Assembly: GCF_001611275.1 (NCBI RefSeq)
Contig: NZ_CP015080.1
Coordinates: 2,980,001 to 3,044,000, forward strand
DNA: 64,000 nt
Source: Desulfuromonas sp. DDH964
GTDB taxonomy: Bacteria; Desulfobacterota; Desulfuromonadia; Desulfuromonadales; DDH964
Direction of reading: 5' to 3'
Part shown: positions 11,619 to 20,153 of the stretch, one piece after another
Layout: the number at the start of each line of letters is the position of its first letter
Position numbering within the stretch: the first letter of the stretch is position 1
Notes under the pieces: model-generated
What the model saw: only the letters and a program-made list of their open reading frames with translations
Databases searched by the model: none
What the model was told of the DNA's origin: nothing
Position numbers and translations under genes: made by a program

Positions 11619-12971
11619 TTAAAAGGGGAGACCGCCGCCGCGTCCGAGCATGCCCTTGAGGCCGCGGGGTCCCATCTTCTGCATCTTCTTCATCATCTTC
11701 TGCGCTTCGGAAAAGCGCTTCAGCAGCTGGTTGACGTCCTGCACCGTGGTGCCGCTGCCGCGAGCGATACGCAGCCGCCGCGAGCCATTGAGCACCCGGT
11801 GGTCACGCCGCTCCCGGGCGGTCATCGAATTGATGATCGCCTCGATCTTCTTGAGCTCCTTGTCGGGGAGCTGGGCGCCCTGCATCTCCTTGAGAGCCTT
11901 GCCGGCGCCGGGAATCAGCTTGAGGATCGACTCCATCGACCCCATCTTCTTGATCGACTGGAGCTGATCGCGAAAATTCTCGAGGGTAAACCCTTCTTTC
12001 CGCAACCGTTCCTGCATCGTTGCGGCTTCGTCCTGATCGATCGCCTCCTGGGCTTTTTCGATCAGCGACAGGACATCGCCCATGCCGAGGATGCGTTGTG
12101 CCATCCGGTCGGGATGGAAGGTCTCCAGGGCATCGAGCTTTTCGCCGAGACCGACCAGCTTGATCGGCTTGCCGGTCACGGCCCGGACCGACAGCGCGGC
12201 GCCGCCACGGGCGTCACCATCGAGCTTGGTCAGGATCACCCCGGTGAGGGTGAGCTGCTCGTTGAAGGCCTGGGCCACGGTGACCGCATCCTGCCCGGTC
12301 ATGGCGTCAGCGACGAAGAGGACCTCCCGCGGCGCCAGCGCCGCGTTGATCCGCTGCAACTCCCCCATCAGCGCCTGGTCGATGTGCAGACGGCCGGCGG
12401 TATCGAGGATCAGCGTGTCGTAGCCGTTGAGCTCGGCAAACTGCCGGGCCTGCAGGCAGATGTCGACCGGGTCCATATCGGCCCGGGAATCGAAGACCGG
12501 CACATTCAGTTGCCGGCTGAGGGTCTTGAGCTGTTCAATCGCCGCGGGCCGGTAGATATCCGCGGGGACCAGCAGCGGCGAGCGTTTTTCCTTGCGCAGC
12601 TTCAGGGCTAGCTTGCCGCAGGTCGTCGTCTTGCCGGCGCCCTGCAGGCCGCACAGCATCATTGCCACCGGCGGCCGGGCGGCGAGATCGAGGGCATTAT
12701 CCTCCCCCTCCCCCATCAGCCGCGCCAACTCCTCGCGCACCACCTTGATGACCTGCTGGGCCGGCGTCAGGCTCCTGAGAACCTCCTGACCGACCGCACG
12801 CTCACGCACGGAGGCGATAAAGTCCTTGACGACCCGGAAATTAACATCGGCCTCCAGCAGGACCAGGCGCACTTCACGCAGCGCCTCCTGGATATTCTCT
12901 TCCGTCAGCCGGCCGTGGCCACGCAGTTTCTTGAAAACCGCGTCAAATTTTTCCGTCAGGTTATCGAACAT
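11619..12971 (-). CDS. ffh: Signal recognition particle protein Ffh (SRP54)
   Basis: This GTPase subunit of the signal recognition particle binds 4.5S RNA and nascent signal peptides. The 450-residue product has the N domain (residues 1-90), then the G domain with P-loop GLQGAGKTTTCGKLA, DTAGRLHID, and the guanine-specificity region LTKLDGDARGGAAL. A methionine-rich M domain (about 330-440) contains RIARGSGTTVQDVNQLL. The SRP RNA gene is not in this window. Confidence 0.97.
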   Translation of the reverse strand: MFDNLTEKFDAVFKKLRGHGRLTEENIQEALREVRLVLLEADVNFRVVKDFIASVRERAVGQEVLRSLTPAQQVIKVVREELARLMGEGEDNALDLAARPPVAMMLCGLQGAGKTTTCGKLALKLRKEKRSPLLVPADIYRPAAIEQLKTLSRQLNVPVFDSRADMDPVDICLQARQFAELNGYDTLILDTAGRLHIDQALMGELQRINAALAPREVLFVADAMTGQDAVTVAQAFNEQLTLTGVILTKLDGDARGGAALSVRAVTGKPIKLVGLGEKLDALETFHPDRMAQRILGMGDVLSLIEKAQEAIDQDEAATMQERLRKEGFTLENFRDQLQSIKKMGSMESILKLIPGAGKALKEMQGAQLPDKELKKIEAIINSMTARERRDHRVLNGSRRLRIARGSGTTVQDVNQLLKRFSEAQKMMKKMQKMGPRGLKGMLGRGGGLPF

Positions 12972-13009
12972 AGAGACCCGGACGACCGCAGAGCGGCCGC
13001 AAAATACGG

Positions 13010-13038
13010 ACTATAGTGAAGGGGCACCCCCTTGTCAA
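13010..13038 (-). promoter_or_regulatory. Sigma-70 promoter of the ffh operon
   Basis: On the minus strand TTGACA (13033-13038) and TATAGT (13010-13015) are separated by exactly 17 bp, 39 nt upstream of the ffh start codon. This near-consensus promoter fits strong housekeeping expression of the translation operon. Confidence 0.83.
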
Positions 13039-13051
13039 GGGAAAAACCTTT

Positions 13052-13324
13052 TCAAACCCCGGGGTTCCCGCCCTCCAGCAACCGGTACCCCTTCCCTTCA
13101 CGGCGCCAGGTTTCAACCGCCTGCAAGCCGGCCGCAGCGAGGATCGCTTCGACCGTATCCCGGTCACTTTCAGCAAAGCGGATCGCCAGGCCACAGTCGG
13201 AGGTCAGCTGGCGCGGCACCGGGATCAGCAGGATCTCTGCCCGTTGCTGCTTGAGGAGCTTTTCCGCCTGCATCACCCGGTGAATGGAGTGAAAAATCGC
13301 CACCAGGTCACCTTCTTTTACCAT
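13052..13324 (-). CDS. DUF3343 / putative Se/S carrier-like protein
   Basis: This 90-residue protein of the DUF3343 family was named from its resemblance to selenium/sulfur carrier proteins. The start VAIFHSIHRVMQAEKLL, the mid segment IPVPRQLTSDCGLAIRF and the single conserved cysteine in that segment fit the family. The cysteine is the likely carrier residue. An AAGGA Shine-Dalgarno sequence precedes the ATG. No selenium or sulfur transfer partner is adjacent, so the role is inferred from the family only. Confidence 0.78.
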   Translation of the reverse strand: MVKEGDLVAIFHSIHRVMQAEKLLKQQRAEILLIPVPRQLTSDCGLAIRFAESDRDTVEAILAAAGLQAVETWRREGKGYRLLEGGNPGV

Positions 13325-13351
13325 TGCTTGCGTCCTTATTGGTTTTCGGCC

Positions 13352-13380
13352 ATCATGCCACGCCCGCCGCGGTCGGGCAA
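13352..13380 (-). promoter_or_regulatory. Possible promoter of the Se/S-carrier-like gene
   Basis: On the minus strand TTGCCC (13375-13380) and CATGAT (13352-13357) are spaced by 17 bp, just upstream of the start codon. The match is moderate. Confidence 0.4.
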
Positions 13381-13390
13381 GGGGCTTTCA

Positions 13391-13420
13391 TTGACAGCTC
13401 CGGCGCGTTGCGGGTAGACT
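13391..13420 (+). promoter_or_regulatory. Promoter of the small membrane protein / dciA operon
   Basis: TTGACA (13391-13396) and TAGACT (13415-13420) lie on the plus strand with an 18-bp spacer. Transcription would start near 13427, ahead of the two plus-strand genes. Confidence 0.6.
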
Positions 13421-13499
13421 TAGCAGCACCCTGGACCTCCGGATGAAAATCGGCCGCAACAGCAGCGCAATGGCCCCGCGCCTCGGGAAAGGCAGCTTC

Positions 13500-13757
13500 G
13501 TGGAACCCCACCAGATCATCACCCTCATCACCCTGCTCGGCTTTGCTTTTTTCGCCAATCTCCCCCTCGGCTACCTGCGGGAGGGGACCGACAAATACTC
13601 CTTCCGCTGGTTTCTCTACATCCACCTCTCGATCCCGATCATCATTGCCCTGCGTCTCGCCTACGGCTTTGGCTGGCGGGTCATTCCCTTCACCCTCGGC
13701 TGTGCCGTGGCCGGACAGATGGTCGGCGGCCGCTTCCGGCGCCGGGCACGGCGATGA
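13500..13757 (+). CDS. Small two-helix inner-membrane protein, unknown function
   Basis: The product is an 85-residue hydrophobic protein with two predicted membrane helices (ITLITLLGFAFFANLPLG and LYIHLSIPIIIALRLAYGF), then a glycine-rich segment and a basic C-terminal RRFRRRARR-like end. GTG at 13500 is chosen because it follows GGGAAAGG and begins right at the hydrophobic part. An ATG at 13443 would add 19 polar residues. It overlaps dciA by 4 nt (ATGA). No function is known to me, but the gene pairing with a DciA-like protein suggests co-expression. Confidence 0.62.
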   Translation: MEPHQIITLITLLGFAFFANLPLGYLREGTDKYSFRWFLYIHLSIPIIIALRLAYGFGWRVIPFTLGCAVAGQMVGGRFRRRARR

Positions 13758-14266
13758 AAGCCCCGCCCCGTCCACGCTTGCGCCGGGCCGCCGGCATCGG
13801 GGGCGTCCTCCAGGGACTGCTGCAGCAAAAGGGGATGAGCGAGCGCCTGCGCGAGTACCGCGCCTGGCAGGTCTGGAACGAGGTGGTCGGCCCGCAGATC
13901 GCCGCCCACGCCCAACCCTGCGGCATCCGTGATGGCATCCTCGAGATCAGGGTTGACCAACCGGTCTGGATGCAGCAGTTGCAGCTGCTGAAACCGAAAC
14001 TCCTCGCCCGGCTCAACGAACGCCTCGGCGCCGCCCTCTTCCGGGATCTTTTCCTGCGGCGCGGCCAGGTCGCGACCGCCCCCGTCACAAAAAAAGCGGC
14101 GCCCCTGCCGCCGCCCCCTCCCCTGGACCCGGCAACGGAGGAACAGATCAGGGCCACCGTGGCCGACCTCGCCGACGACGACCTGCGCCGGGGCCTGGCG
14201 CAACTGCTGCGCCGTCAGGCCCAACTCGACGCCCGCCGCCGCAGCGATCAGGACTTGCCCGCGTAA
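13754..14266 (+). CDS. DciA-like DUF721 protein
   Basis: This 170-residue protein has an N-terminal DUF721 domain (residues about 10-105: IGGVLQGLLQQKG, WNEVVGPQIAAHAQP, DGILEIRVDQPVWMQQLQLL). DciA proteins of this family load or assist the replicative helicase DnaB in bacteria that lack DnaC. A proline-rich linker and a C-terminal helical segment follow. The gene converges on and overlaps (19 nt) the downstream minus-strand methyltransferase. Confidence 0.82.
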   Translation: MKAPPRPRLRRAAGIGGVLQGLLQQKGMSERLREYRAWQVWNEVVGPQIAAHAQPCGIRDGILEIRVDQPVWMQQLQLLKPKLLARLNERLGAALFRDLFLRRGQVATAPVTKKAAPLPPPPPLDPATEEQIRATVADLADDDLRRGLAQLLRRQAQLDARRRSDQDLPA

Positions 14267-14988
14267 ATCGCCTGCACCTCCGCCGAATATTCCTCCCCAT
14301 CGTAAATGAAGAGCGGCGCTTCGATCACCAGCCCTGCCCCGCCCCGCTTGCGCCCCTCGACCAGGACCATCCGCGCCGGGTCGCCGCTGCGCCCATGCAC
14401 TGAACGCAGCCGTTTCGGTTCGAGCTGGTGCTGGCGCATCGATACGAAGAGTTCCGCCAGCCGTTCGGCAAGAAAGACGAGGTAAAATCTTCCCCCGTCC
14501 CGCAGCAGCCGCGCCGCGGCGGCAAGAAAATCTTCGAGCCCGCCGGCCAGTTCGTGACGGGCGGCAGCCCGCTCCACCCCAGGCGCCACCCGACCGCTGC
14601 CGGGCCGGCGGTAAGGGGGATTGGCGAGGACGACGTCAAAGGACTGGGAGGGGAGTTCCGGCTGGGACTGGCGCAGGTCACCGGCAACTATCGTTATCTG
14701 ACCTGTCATTTGGTTTAGAGCCACACTGCGCCGGGCCCGGTCAGCCAAATCGGCCTGAACTTCAATACCAACCACCCGGGTTGAAGCACACCTGCGTGCG
14801 ACCAAAAGCGGGATGACACCACTGCCAGTGCCGAGATCGGCGACGCGGTCGCCCTTCTTGAAATCAGCAAACGTGACCACCAGCAAAGGATCCAGTGAGA
14901 AGCGATACCCCTTCCGCGCCTGGATCAGCCCCAATCCTGCTGAACGCATTTCATCAAGGGTTTCATCGCTATTCACTCTTTCGGTCAT
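14248..14988 (-). CDS. TrmN6-like tRNA1(Val) (adenine37-N6)-methyltransferase
   Basis: This 246-residue class I methyltransferase has the SAM motif VADLGTGSGVIPLLVA and the amino-methyltransferase signature VVLANPPYRRPGSG. The C-terminal block ends FIYDGEEYSAEVQAIY, as in the TrmN6/YfiC group that methylates A37 of tRNA-Val. The N-terminal Y-RFSLDPLLV segment is also typical. Substrate assignment rests on family resemblance. It is the last complete gene before the polysaccharide region. Confidence 0.8.
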   Translation of the reverse strand: MTERVNSDETLDEMRSAGLGLIQARKGYRFSLDPLLVVTFADFKKGDRVADLGTGSGVIPLLVARRCASTRVVGIEVQADLADRARRSVALNQMTGQITIVAGDLRQSQPELPSQSFDVVLANPPYRRPGSGRVAPGVERAAARHELAGGLEDFLAAAARLLRDGGRFYLVFLAERLAELFVSMRQHQLEPKRLRSVHGRSGDPARMVLVEGRKRGGAGLVIEAPLFIYDGEEYSAEVQAIYAGKS

Positions 14989-15014
14989 TGGCGAATGAAC
15001 ACTCTAAGGGGAAC

Positions 15015-16517
15015 CTAATTTAGTCTGACGCCATACTGCAAGGCCAGTCGCCGGCGCAGGGTGGCCGCTTCGTTACGATAGAGGGGCGAGTCGAGCCGAA
15101 GGAATTGTTGATAATGGGCAAGGGCGCCATCCAGTTCACCCTGCTGTTCGAAAATAATTCCGAGGTTGAAATGAGCCGGGCCGTTTGTCGGATTCAGGGC
15201 GACCGATTCCGTATAGAAGCGGCGTGCCGCGATCAGGTCCCCCTTGAGCAGATTGACGTTACCGAGATTATTCAGAGTAAAGGTCGAATTGGGGTTGACG
15301 TGGTAGGCGTTGGTCCAGAGCGCCTCGGGGTTCTTCCAGACTGCGGTCTGTTGCCAGCTGAGAATTCCGAACACCATCAGGACAATTGCCGTGCCAGTCC
15401 AGCGCCACCAGCGATCTGGAAGTCGCCCCGCAAGGTGGCCAGCCACCAGGGCCAGTCCCGCCATTGGTGTGTACCAGTAGCGATCTGCCGCCAGATAGAC
15501 CAGCGGCCAGAGGTTGGAAACCGGCACCCAGAAGAAGCAGGCCCAGGAGAGCCCGAAAAATACCGACCGGCAATGCCGCCAACTCCAGAAAAAAACACCC
15601 ACCAGCACGAACAGGCCAAGACAGCCACCGAGCAGAAAGGGATCCGTCATCCCCCCTGGTACAGCAATGGTATATTCCAGTGCCAACTGTTGTGGCCAGA
15701 AGAGCTTGAGCGCCATGAACGCCCAGGATTTGATCATGACCAGCGGGTAAAGAAAGAGAGCGGCTGGTCCGAAATAGTTCGATTTGGCGACGAGCAGGCC
15801 GCGCCAGGCCTGAGTATATTCGGCGAGCCCACCGAAGAAAAAAAACCATGCGCCGACACCCGCCCCAGCCAGCGCCAGCAGAGTCAACCACGGCCACCAG
15901 CGCCGCAATAACAGCCGCTGCGCCGGGGGCAAAAACACGGCTTCATAAGCCAGGAAGAGAAGCGGCAGCACTACTGCGGTCTGTTTAGCCGCCAAACCCA
16001 ACCCCCAGGCAACGGCGGCGACAAGCAACCAGCGCCACTGGCGGCCATGAAAATATCGCAGATAGGCCAGAATTCCCACCAGGCAACAGGCGGTGGCCAG
16101 AGCATCCTTGCGATGGGAAAGGTTGGCCACCACCTCCACCTGCAGGGGATGGAGCAGGAATAGAAGCGCCGCGCACCAACGACCAAACCGGTTCAGTTGC
16201 AGGGCCGTCGCCAGGCGAAAGACGAGCCAGCCATTGAGCCCGTGCCAGAAGATCTGCTGCAGGTGCCAGCCGGCCGGCTGGTAGCCGAAGAGGGCATAGT
16301 CGAGCAGATAGGTAATCTCGCGCAGCGGCCGCCCAGGGTAGCTGTTCTTCAGAAAGGCGCCAATCGACCGGATATCGGGGTTATCGACAATGACCGGGAA
16401 ATCGTCGTAGGTCCAGGTGGCGCCGAAGGTCCGCGTATAGACCAGGGCCGCCAGCCCCAGTAGGACCATCAGCGGGAAGAGGCTTTGACCCGCCAGAATC
16501 TTACGATCGACCTTCAT
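15015..16517 (-). CDS. GT-C-type multispanning membrane protein with C-terminal TPR
   Basis: The product has 500 residues and about ten predicted membrane helices. The first periplasmic loop carries an acidic pair in TWTYDDFPVI, the typical catalytic position of GT-C (PMT/TMTC-like) glycosyltransferases that use polyprenyl-phosphate sugars. LHPLQVEVVANLSHRKDALA follows in the next loop. The C-terminus (about 400-490) holds two to three tetratricopeptide repeats (NSTFTLNNLGNVNLLKGDL and ALNPTNGPAHFNLGIIFEQQ). It overlaps the next upstream gene by 4 nt. The sugar and acceptor are unknown. Confidence 0.75.
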   Translation of the reverse strand: MKVDRKILAGQSLFPLMVLLGLAALVYTRTFGATWTYDDFPVIVDNPDIRSIGAFLKNSYPGRPLREITYLLDYALFGYQPAGWHLQQIFWHGLNGWLVFRLATALQLNRFGRWCAALLFLLHPLQVEVVANLSHRKDALATACCLVGILAYLRYFHGRQWRWLLVAAVAWGLGLAAKQTAVVLPLLFLAYEAVFLPPAQRLLLRRWWPWLTLLALAGAGVGAWFFFFGGLAEYTQAWRGLLVAKSNYFGPAALFLYPLVMIKSWAFMALKLFWPQQLALEYTIAVPGGMTDPFLLGGCLGLFVLVGVFFWSWRHCRSVFFGLSWACFFWVPVSNLWPLVYLAADRYWYTPMAGLALVAGHLAGRLPDRWWRWTGTAIVLMVFGILSWQQTAVWKNPEALWTNAYHVNPNSTFTLNNLGNVNLLKGDLIAARRFYTESVALNPTNGPAHFNLGIIFEQQGELDGALAHYQQFLRLDSPLYRNEAATLRRRLALQYGVRLN

Positions 16518-18283
16518 CGCCCGGCCTCCTCCCCACCAGGGTAGAGCCGTTGCAGCAACGCGATGCGGCTCTGCGCTTCCAGGTTGGTCGGAACGATCCC
16601 CAAAAAATGCCGATAGGCGTCAAGGGCACGGCGGCCATCGCCCAGATTGAAGGCCGCCCACCCCAGCGCCAGCCAGGTCCGGGGCCGCTCATATCCCTCC
16701 TCCTGCAATCGCCCTGCCTCTTCCAGCATAGTCTGGTAAGCCTGCCGCGAGGGGATGGCAAAGCGCGACCGGAGTTCCCGACTGGCCGCGTCATTGCGGA
16801 CAAAAACCACCGCCACCCCGTCCTGGAAAACCAGGGACCAGTCGCGGTCCTGGACCAGGCCATCGATCAGGGGGAGCGGCCCTCCGCTATCATAAAAACA
16901 GGTCCGCGTCACAATGGTGTTGATCCCATACTCGTCGAGGAGGGCGCGCCATCCCTCCCAGCCATTGTCGAGGATATCGGAGGCGGCGAAATGGCGCGGG
17001 CTGGTCGAGCGGCCATCGATGAAGACCAGGTAGTCGGGGTAAAGCCGCCACATCAGGTAACCGCCCCAGTCATAGGCGTTGTAGAGGTTGGCGGCGGGAC
17101 GGTTAGTGGCCACGAAATCTGCCGCCGCTACCGGGTACTGGTCAGCGCGCACCCCCAGCCCCAAACGTCCTGCTCCAGCGGCGCCCCAGACCAGCGCGGC
17201 CAAAAGCATCAGGCCCGGCAACCAGTGCCAGGGGACCGGTCGGGCCAGCCAGGTCCGGGTTCGTTCCCTACCGGTCAGCAGCTCCTGGATCGCTAAGGGC
17301 AGGAAAAATCCGGCCAGCAGCGCCACCAGGGTGGTATGCCGGATCTGGCTGAAGCCCATGTAGGAGAAACCAGCGAAGTAAACCAGTTCGGCGACCTCCA
17401 GCTGCCGTCGCCACAACCGCGAGAGAAGGGTGGCGCCCCAGAGTGCCATAATCAGGTAGAACCAGGGGACCTGGGCAAACGTCGGCGGCAGCCACTCCAT
17501 GTTCCCCGCCATGCCGACCGGCGCGTTCCCGGTCAGGACCTGGAGCTGGTTGAAATGGGCCAGCAGTTCGCCGAGGGGAATCCGGTAGCCATAAGGATTG
17601 ACGAAAGCAGCGGCAAATGTCAGCACGCCACAAACACTCAACTGACCTAAAGTGCGCCAGCTGCTGGACCCGCGCCAAGCTCGCCAGCACTCGCCGACCC
17701 AGAAGGCGCCAATCAAGGCGAAACCGAAGATACAGGCGGCATGCAGGTTGGCCCAGAGGAGCATCAGCGGCGGCAGCCAGAGCCAGGAACGCCACCCTCG
17801 CTCCCGCCCCCGATAGAGGAAAACCAGGATGAGGATGCTGAGCAGGAAGGTCCAGAGCTGGGGCCGAACCAGCCAGGAATCGCTGGAACCGATCAGGCAA
17901 AGCGTCAACACCGGCAGCACCACCAGCGGATTCCCACCACGCTGCTGCGCCCAGCGTAGCAGCAATCCCCCGCAGAGCGCGATCAGCACCGGCTTCAACA
18001 GGGAGAGGAGGAAGTATCCGCCGGTGGAATAGAGGCCGTAGAGAATCAGGTCATGCAGCCAGCAGTGCTCCATGCGATAGGCGTCAGCGGCCAGGCTGAA
18101 GGTATCGCGATAGAGAAACGCGCCGGTCTGCCAGATATACTTCCCCGCCTGCAGTTGCCAGAAGGTGTCAAACGCTTCGATAGGGCGCATGGCGAGCAGG
18201 AAGAGTCCTGTGACCCACAGCAACGACCAACGCCAGACCGTCTTCTCCTGAATCGGAGCATTTTCTGTCATGACCCTATTCAT
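16514..18283 (-). CDS. Polytopic membrane protein of polysaccharide cluster (paralogue of 32002-33738)
   Basis: The product is a 589-residue membrane protein with about 11-12 predicted helices and a periplasmic C-terminal part ending in a TPR-like segment. Landmarks are FDTFWQLQAGKYIWQTG and MEHCWLHDLILYGLY near the N-terminus, and NLYNAYDWGGYLMWRLYPDY with FIDGRSTS in the soluble part. The architecture resembles GT-C membrane glycosyltransferases, but the catalytic motif is not certain. A clear paralogue lies at 32002-33738. The ATG at 18283 overlaps the upstream GT2 stop (ATGA). Confidence 0.7.
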   Translation of the reverse strand: MNRVMTENAPIQEKTVWRWSLLWVTGLFLLAMRPIEAFDTFWQLQAGKYIWQTGAFLYRDTFSLAADAYRMEHCWLHDLILYGLYSTGGYFLLSLLKPVLIALCGGLLLRWAQQRGGNPLVVLPVLTLCLIGSSDSWLVRPQLWTFLLSILILVFLYRGRERGWRSWLWLPPLMLLWANLHAACIFGFALIGAFWVGECWRAWRGSSSWRTLGQLSVCGVLTFAAAFVNPYGYRIPLGELLAHFNQLQVLTGNAPVGMAGNMEWLPPTFAQVPWFYLIMALWGATLLSRLWRRQLEVAELVYFAGFSYMGFSQIRHTTLVALLAGFFLPLAIQELLTGRERTRTWLARPVPWHWLPGLMLLAALVWGAAGAGRLGLGVRADQYPVAAADFVATNRPAANLYNAYDWGGYLMWRLYPDYLVFIDGRSTSPRHFAASDILDNGWEGWRALLDEYGINTIVTRTCFYDSGGPLPLIDGLVQDRDWSLVFQDGVAVVFVRNDAASRELRSRFAIPSRQAYQTMLEEAGRLQEEGYERPRTWLALGWAAFNLGDGRRALDAYRHFLGIVPTNLEAQSRIALLQRLYPGGEEAGR

Positions 18284-19356
18284 CCAGCGACAACCCTGTC
18301 CAGATCAACGCCAAACCGTTTGAACCACTCGGCGATATCCTTGCGGCCGACCACCTTTTTGGCTTGCACCTGAGCCCTTTTGCGCAGGACTCCTGGCAAC
18401 ATCCGCAACACCTGGAACCAGCCACGCACGACGATCCAATAGAGGCTCTGGTTATCGTTGCGGGCCGACTTCGCCAGTTGACCGGCCGCCCCCTCTCCTT
18501 TCCGGCTTCCAAGCAGAGATCGCCAGTACAGTCCAGGCATCAGCAGAAAAGCATGCAGCATTGGCATTGCCGGGAGATTTTTGAGGATATTCAGGTACTG
18601 GTTGCGGTGGATGTAAAAGGCCTTCAATGGCGAGTAGTTCTTTCCGGTAGCACTGTGGACGTGCCAGACCCTCGCCGCCGGGGCGTAATAGCTGACGAAA
18701 CCGGCCAGCCGCAATCGCAAGGCGAGATCGACGTCCTCATAGTAGGCGAAATAATCCGCGTCGAAGAACTCTGTCCCGGCCTTCCCCTTCAAGGCAACCG
18801 TTTCGAGGGCTTTACGGGTATACAGCGCGGCGCTGGCGGAGCTGCCGAAAATTTCCTCCTCACGCTGGTACTGCCCCCGATCTGGCTCTTTGAGTCCGCG
18901 ATTGACCGCGCTGAGGTTTGGGGCAATCAAGATCCCGGTACTGTCGATCAACTCCGGGGTGAAAAAGTTGTTCACCTTGGGTTGGATTGAGCCGGCTTCG
19001 GGATGGCGATTTGCGCAAGCGACCAATTCGGCCAGATAGTCGGGCTCGGGCTGGGTATCGTTATTCAATGTAACGATGAATTGGATTCCCGGTTCCAGGA
19101 GGGCCCGCTGGATCCCCAGATTATTCGGTCCGGCAAAACCGCCGTTCCACTCCAGGGGGATGATCTGTACCTCCGGAAAGTGCATGCGAACAAAGTCGAT
19201 GGTGCCATCGGTCGAGCCATTGTCGACCAGAATGACGGAAAAGTTCTGAAAAATCTGGGCACCCAGTGCTGACAGACACTGCTCCAGATAATGACGGCCG
19301 TTCCAGCTGACGATGACCACAGCCACTTCCGACCCACATGCGGAGACGGGAATCAT
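18280..19356 (-). CDS. Family 2 glycosyltransferase (rhamnosyltransferase-like)
   Basis: This 358-residue GT-A enzyme has EVAVVIVSWNGRHYLEQCL at the N-terminus, VDNGSTDGT, NGGFAGPNNLGI and a NNDTQPEPDYL metal-binding acidic motif. A later YYEDVDLALRLRLAGF block completes the pattern of GT2 enzymes of the rhamnosyltransferase type. The ATG at 19356 overlaps the previous gene's stop by 4 nt. The longer open frame upstream is a shadow of that gene. It transfers a sugar on the cytoplasmic face during glycan assembly; the sugar is not predictable. Confidence 0.88.
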   Translation of the reverse strand: MIPVSACGSEVAVVIVSWNGRHYLEQCLSALGAQIFQNFSVILVDNGSTDGTIDFVRMHFPEVQIIPLEWNGGFAGPNNLGIQRALLEPGIQFIVTLNNDTQPEPDYLAELVACANRHPEAGSIQPKVNNFFTPELIDSTGILIAPNLSAVNRGLKEPDRGQYQREEEIFGSSASAALYTRKALETVALKGKAGTEFFDADYFAYYEDVDLALRLRLAGFVSYYAPAARVWHVHSATGKNYSPLKAFYIHRNQYLNILKNLPAMPMLHAFLLMPGLYWRSLLGSRKGEGAAGQLAKSARNDNQSLYWIVVRGWFQVLRMLPGVLRKRAQVQAKKVVGRKDIAEWFKRFGVDLDRVVAG

Positions 19357-20150
19357 TTGCGAACCCATAAGTTTGCCGCAAGTCGGGTCAGGTTCATGGC
19401 TTTGAGCCAGCGATAAATCGACGAATCCATGATTTTGTGATAAAGGCGAAGAACCGGCAGGGCCTGAGCATGATACAGTTTCCAGTGGTTGTATATCAGC
19501 TGATGATGCATTGCGATGCGCACCTCCCGGTCCATTGCCTTGATCATCGACGCCTCCTTGACGCGATAAAAAAACAGCGTCTGCTGAAGCTTCACCACTT
19601 CCCGCCCCAGTTCCAGAACCGACAACCAGAAGTCCCAATCCTCCCAGCCAGACTTCATGTTCGTCCGGTACCCCCCCACCTGTTCCCAGTCAGCGCGACG
19701 GAAAACCGCCGAACAGAAAATCAGATTGGAAAAGAGCATTTTGCGCAACGAGAACTCTGGCAGCCGCCATCTCCCGGCCTGCGCACCGAACTTCTCGGCC
19801 TCGCAGTAGACGATCCCGACCTTTGGGTCGGCATCAAGAATCCGGACCGCCTCGTGCAGATAATCCGGACCGATCCGGTCATCGGCATCCAAAGGGAGGA
19901 TGAATTCCCCTTTCGCCGCCCGGATCCCATTATTACGCGCTGCGGCCAGCCCCTGGTTATTGGTAAGCAAAACTCGGCATTGAGGCCGCCGGTAGTCGGA
20001 AAGGAGGTCGTTGCTTGCAACGTCCGTTGAGCCGTCGTTGACAATGATGATCTCGAAATCAGAGTAGGTCTGTGCCAGCACAGAATTGACGGCCTCATCA
20101 AGATAGCCCCCCTGATTGAAGCAGGGGATAATGACGCTAACTTTGGGCAT
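19353..20150 (-). CDS. Family 2 glycosyltransferase
   Basis: This 265-residue GT-A glycosyltransferase begins KVSVIIPCFNQGGYLDEAV and continues with IVNDGSTD. NQGLAAARNNGI and the acidic LPLDADDRIGPDYL (DxD-type) motif follow, then a SGWEDWDFWLSVLELG block. It is cytoplasmic with no membrane segment. It lies 3 nt from the upstream GT4 gene and overlaps the downstream GT2 gene, so it is firmly in the cluster operon. Confidence 0.9.
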   Translation of the reverse strand: MPKVSVIIPCFNQGGYLDEAVNSVLAQTYSDFEIIIVNDGSTDVASNDLLSDYRRPQCRVLLTNNQGLAAARNNGIRAAKGEFILPLDADDRIGPDYLHEAVRILDADPKVGIVYCEAEKFGAQAGRWRLPEFSLRKMLFSNLIFCSAVFRRADWEQVGGYRTNMKSGWEDWDFWLSVLELGREVVKLQQTLFFYRVKEASMIKAMDREVRIAMHHQLIYNHWKLYHAQALPVLRLYHKIMDSSIYRWLKAMNLTRLAANLWVRK

Positions 20151-20153
20151 CGG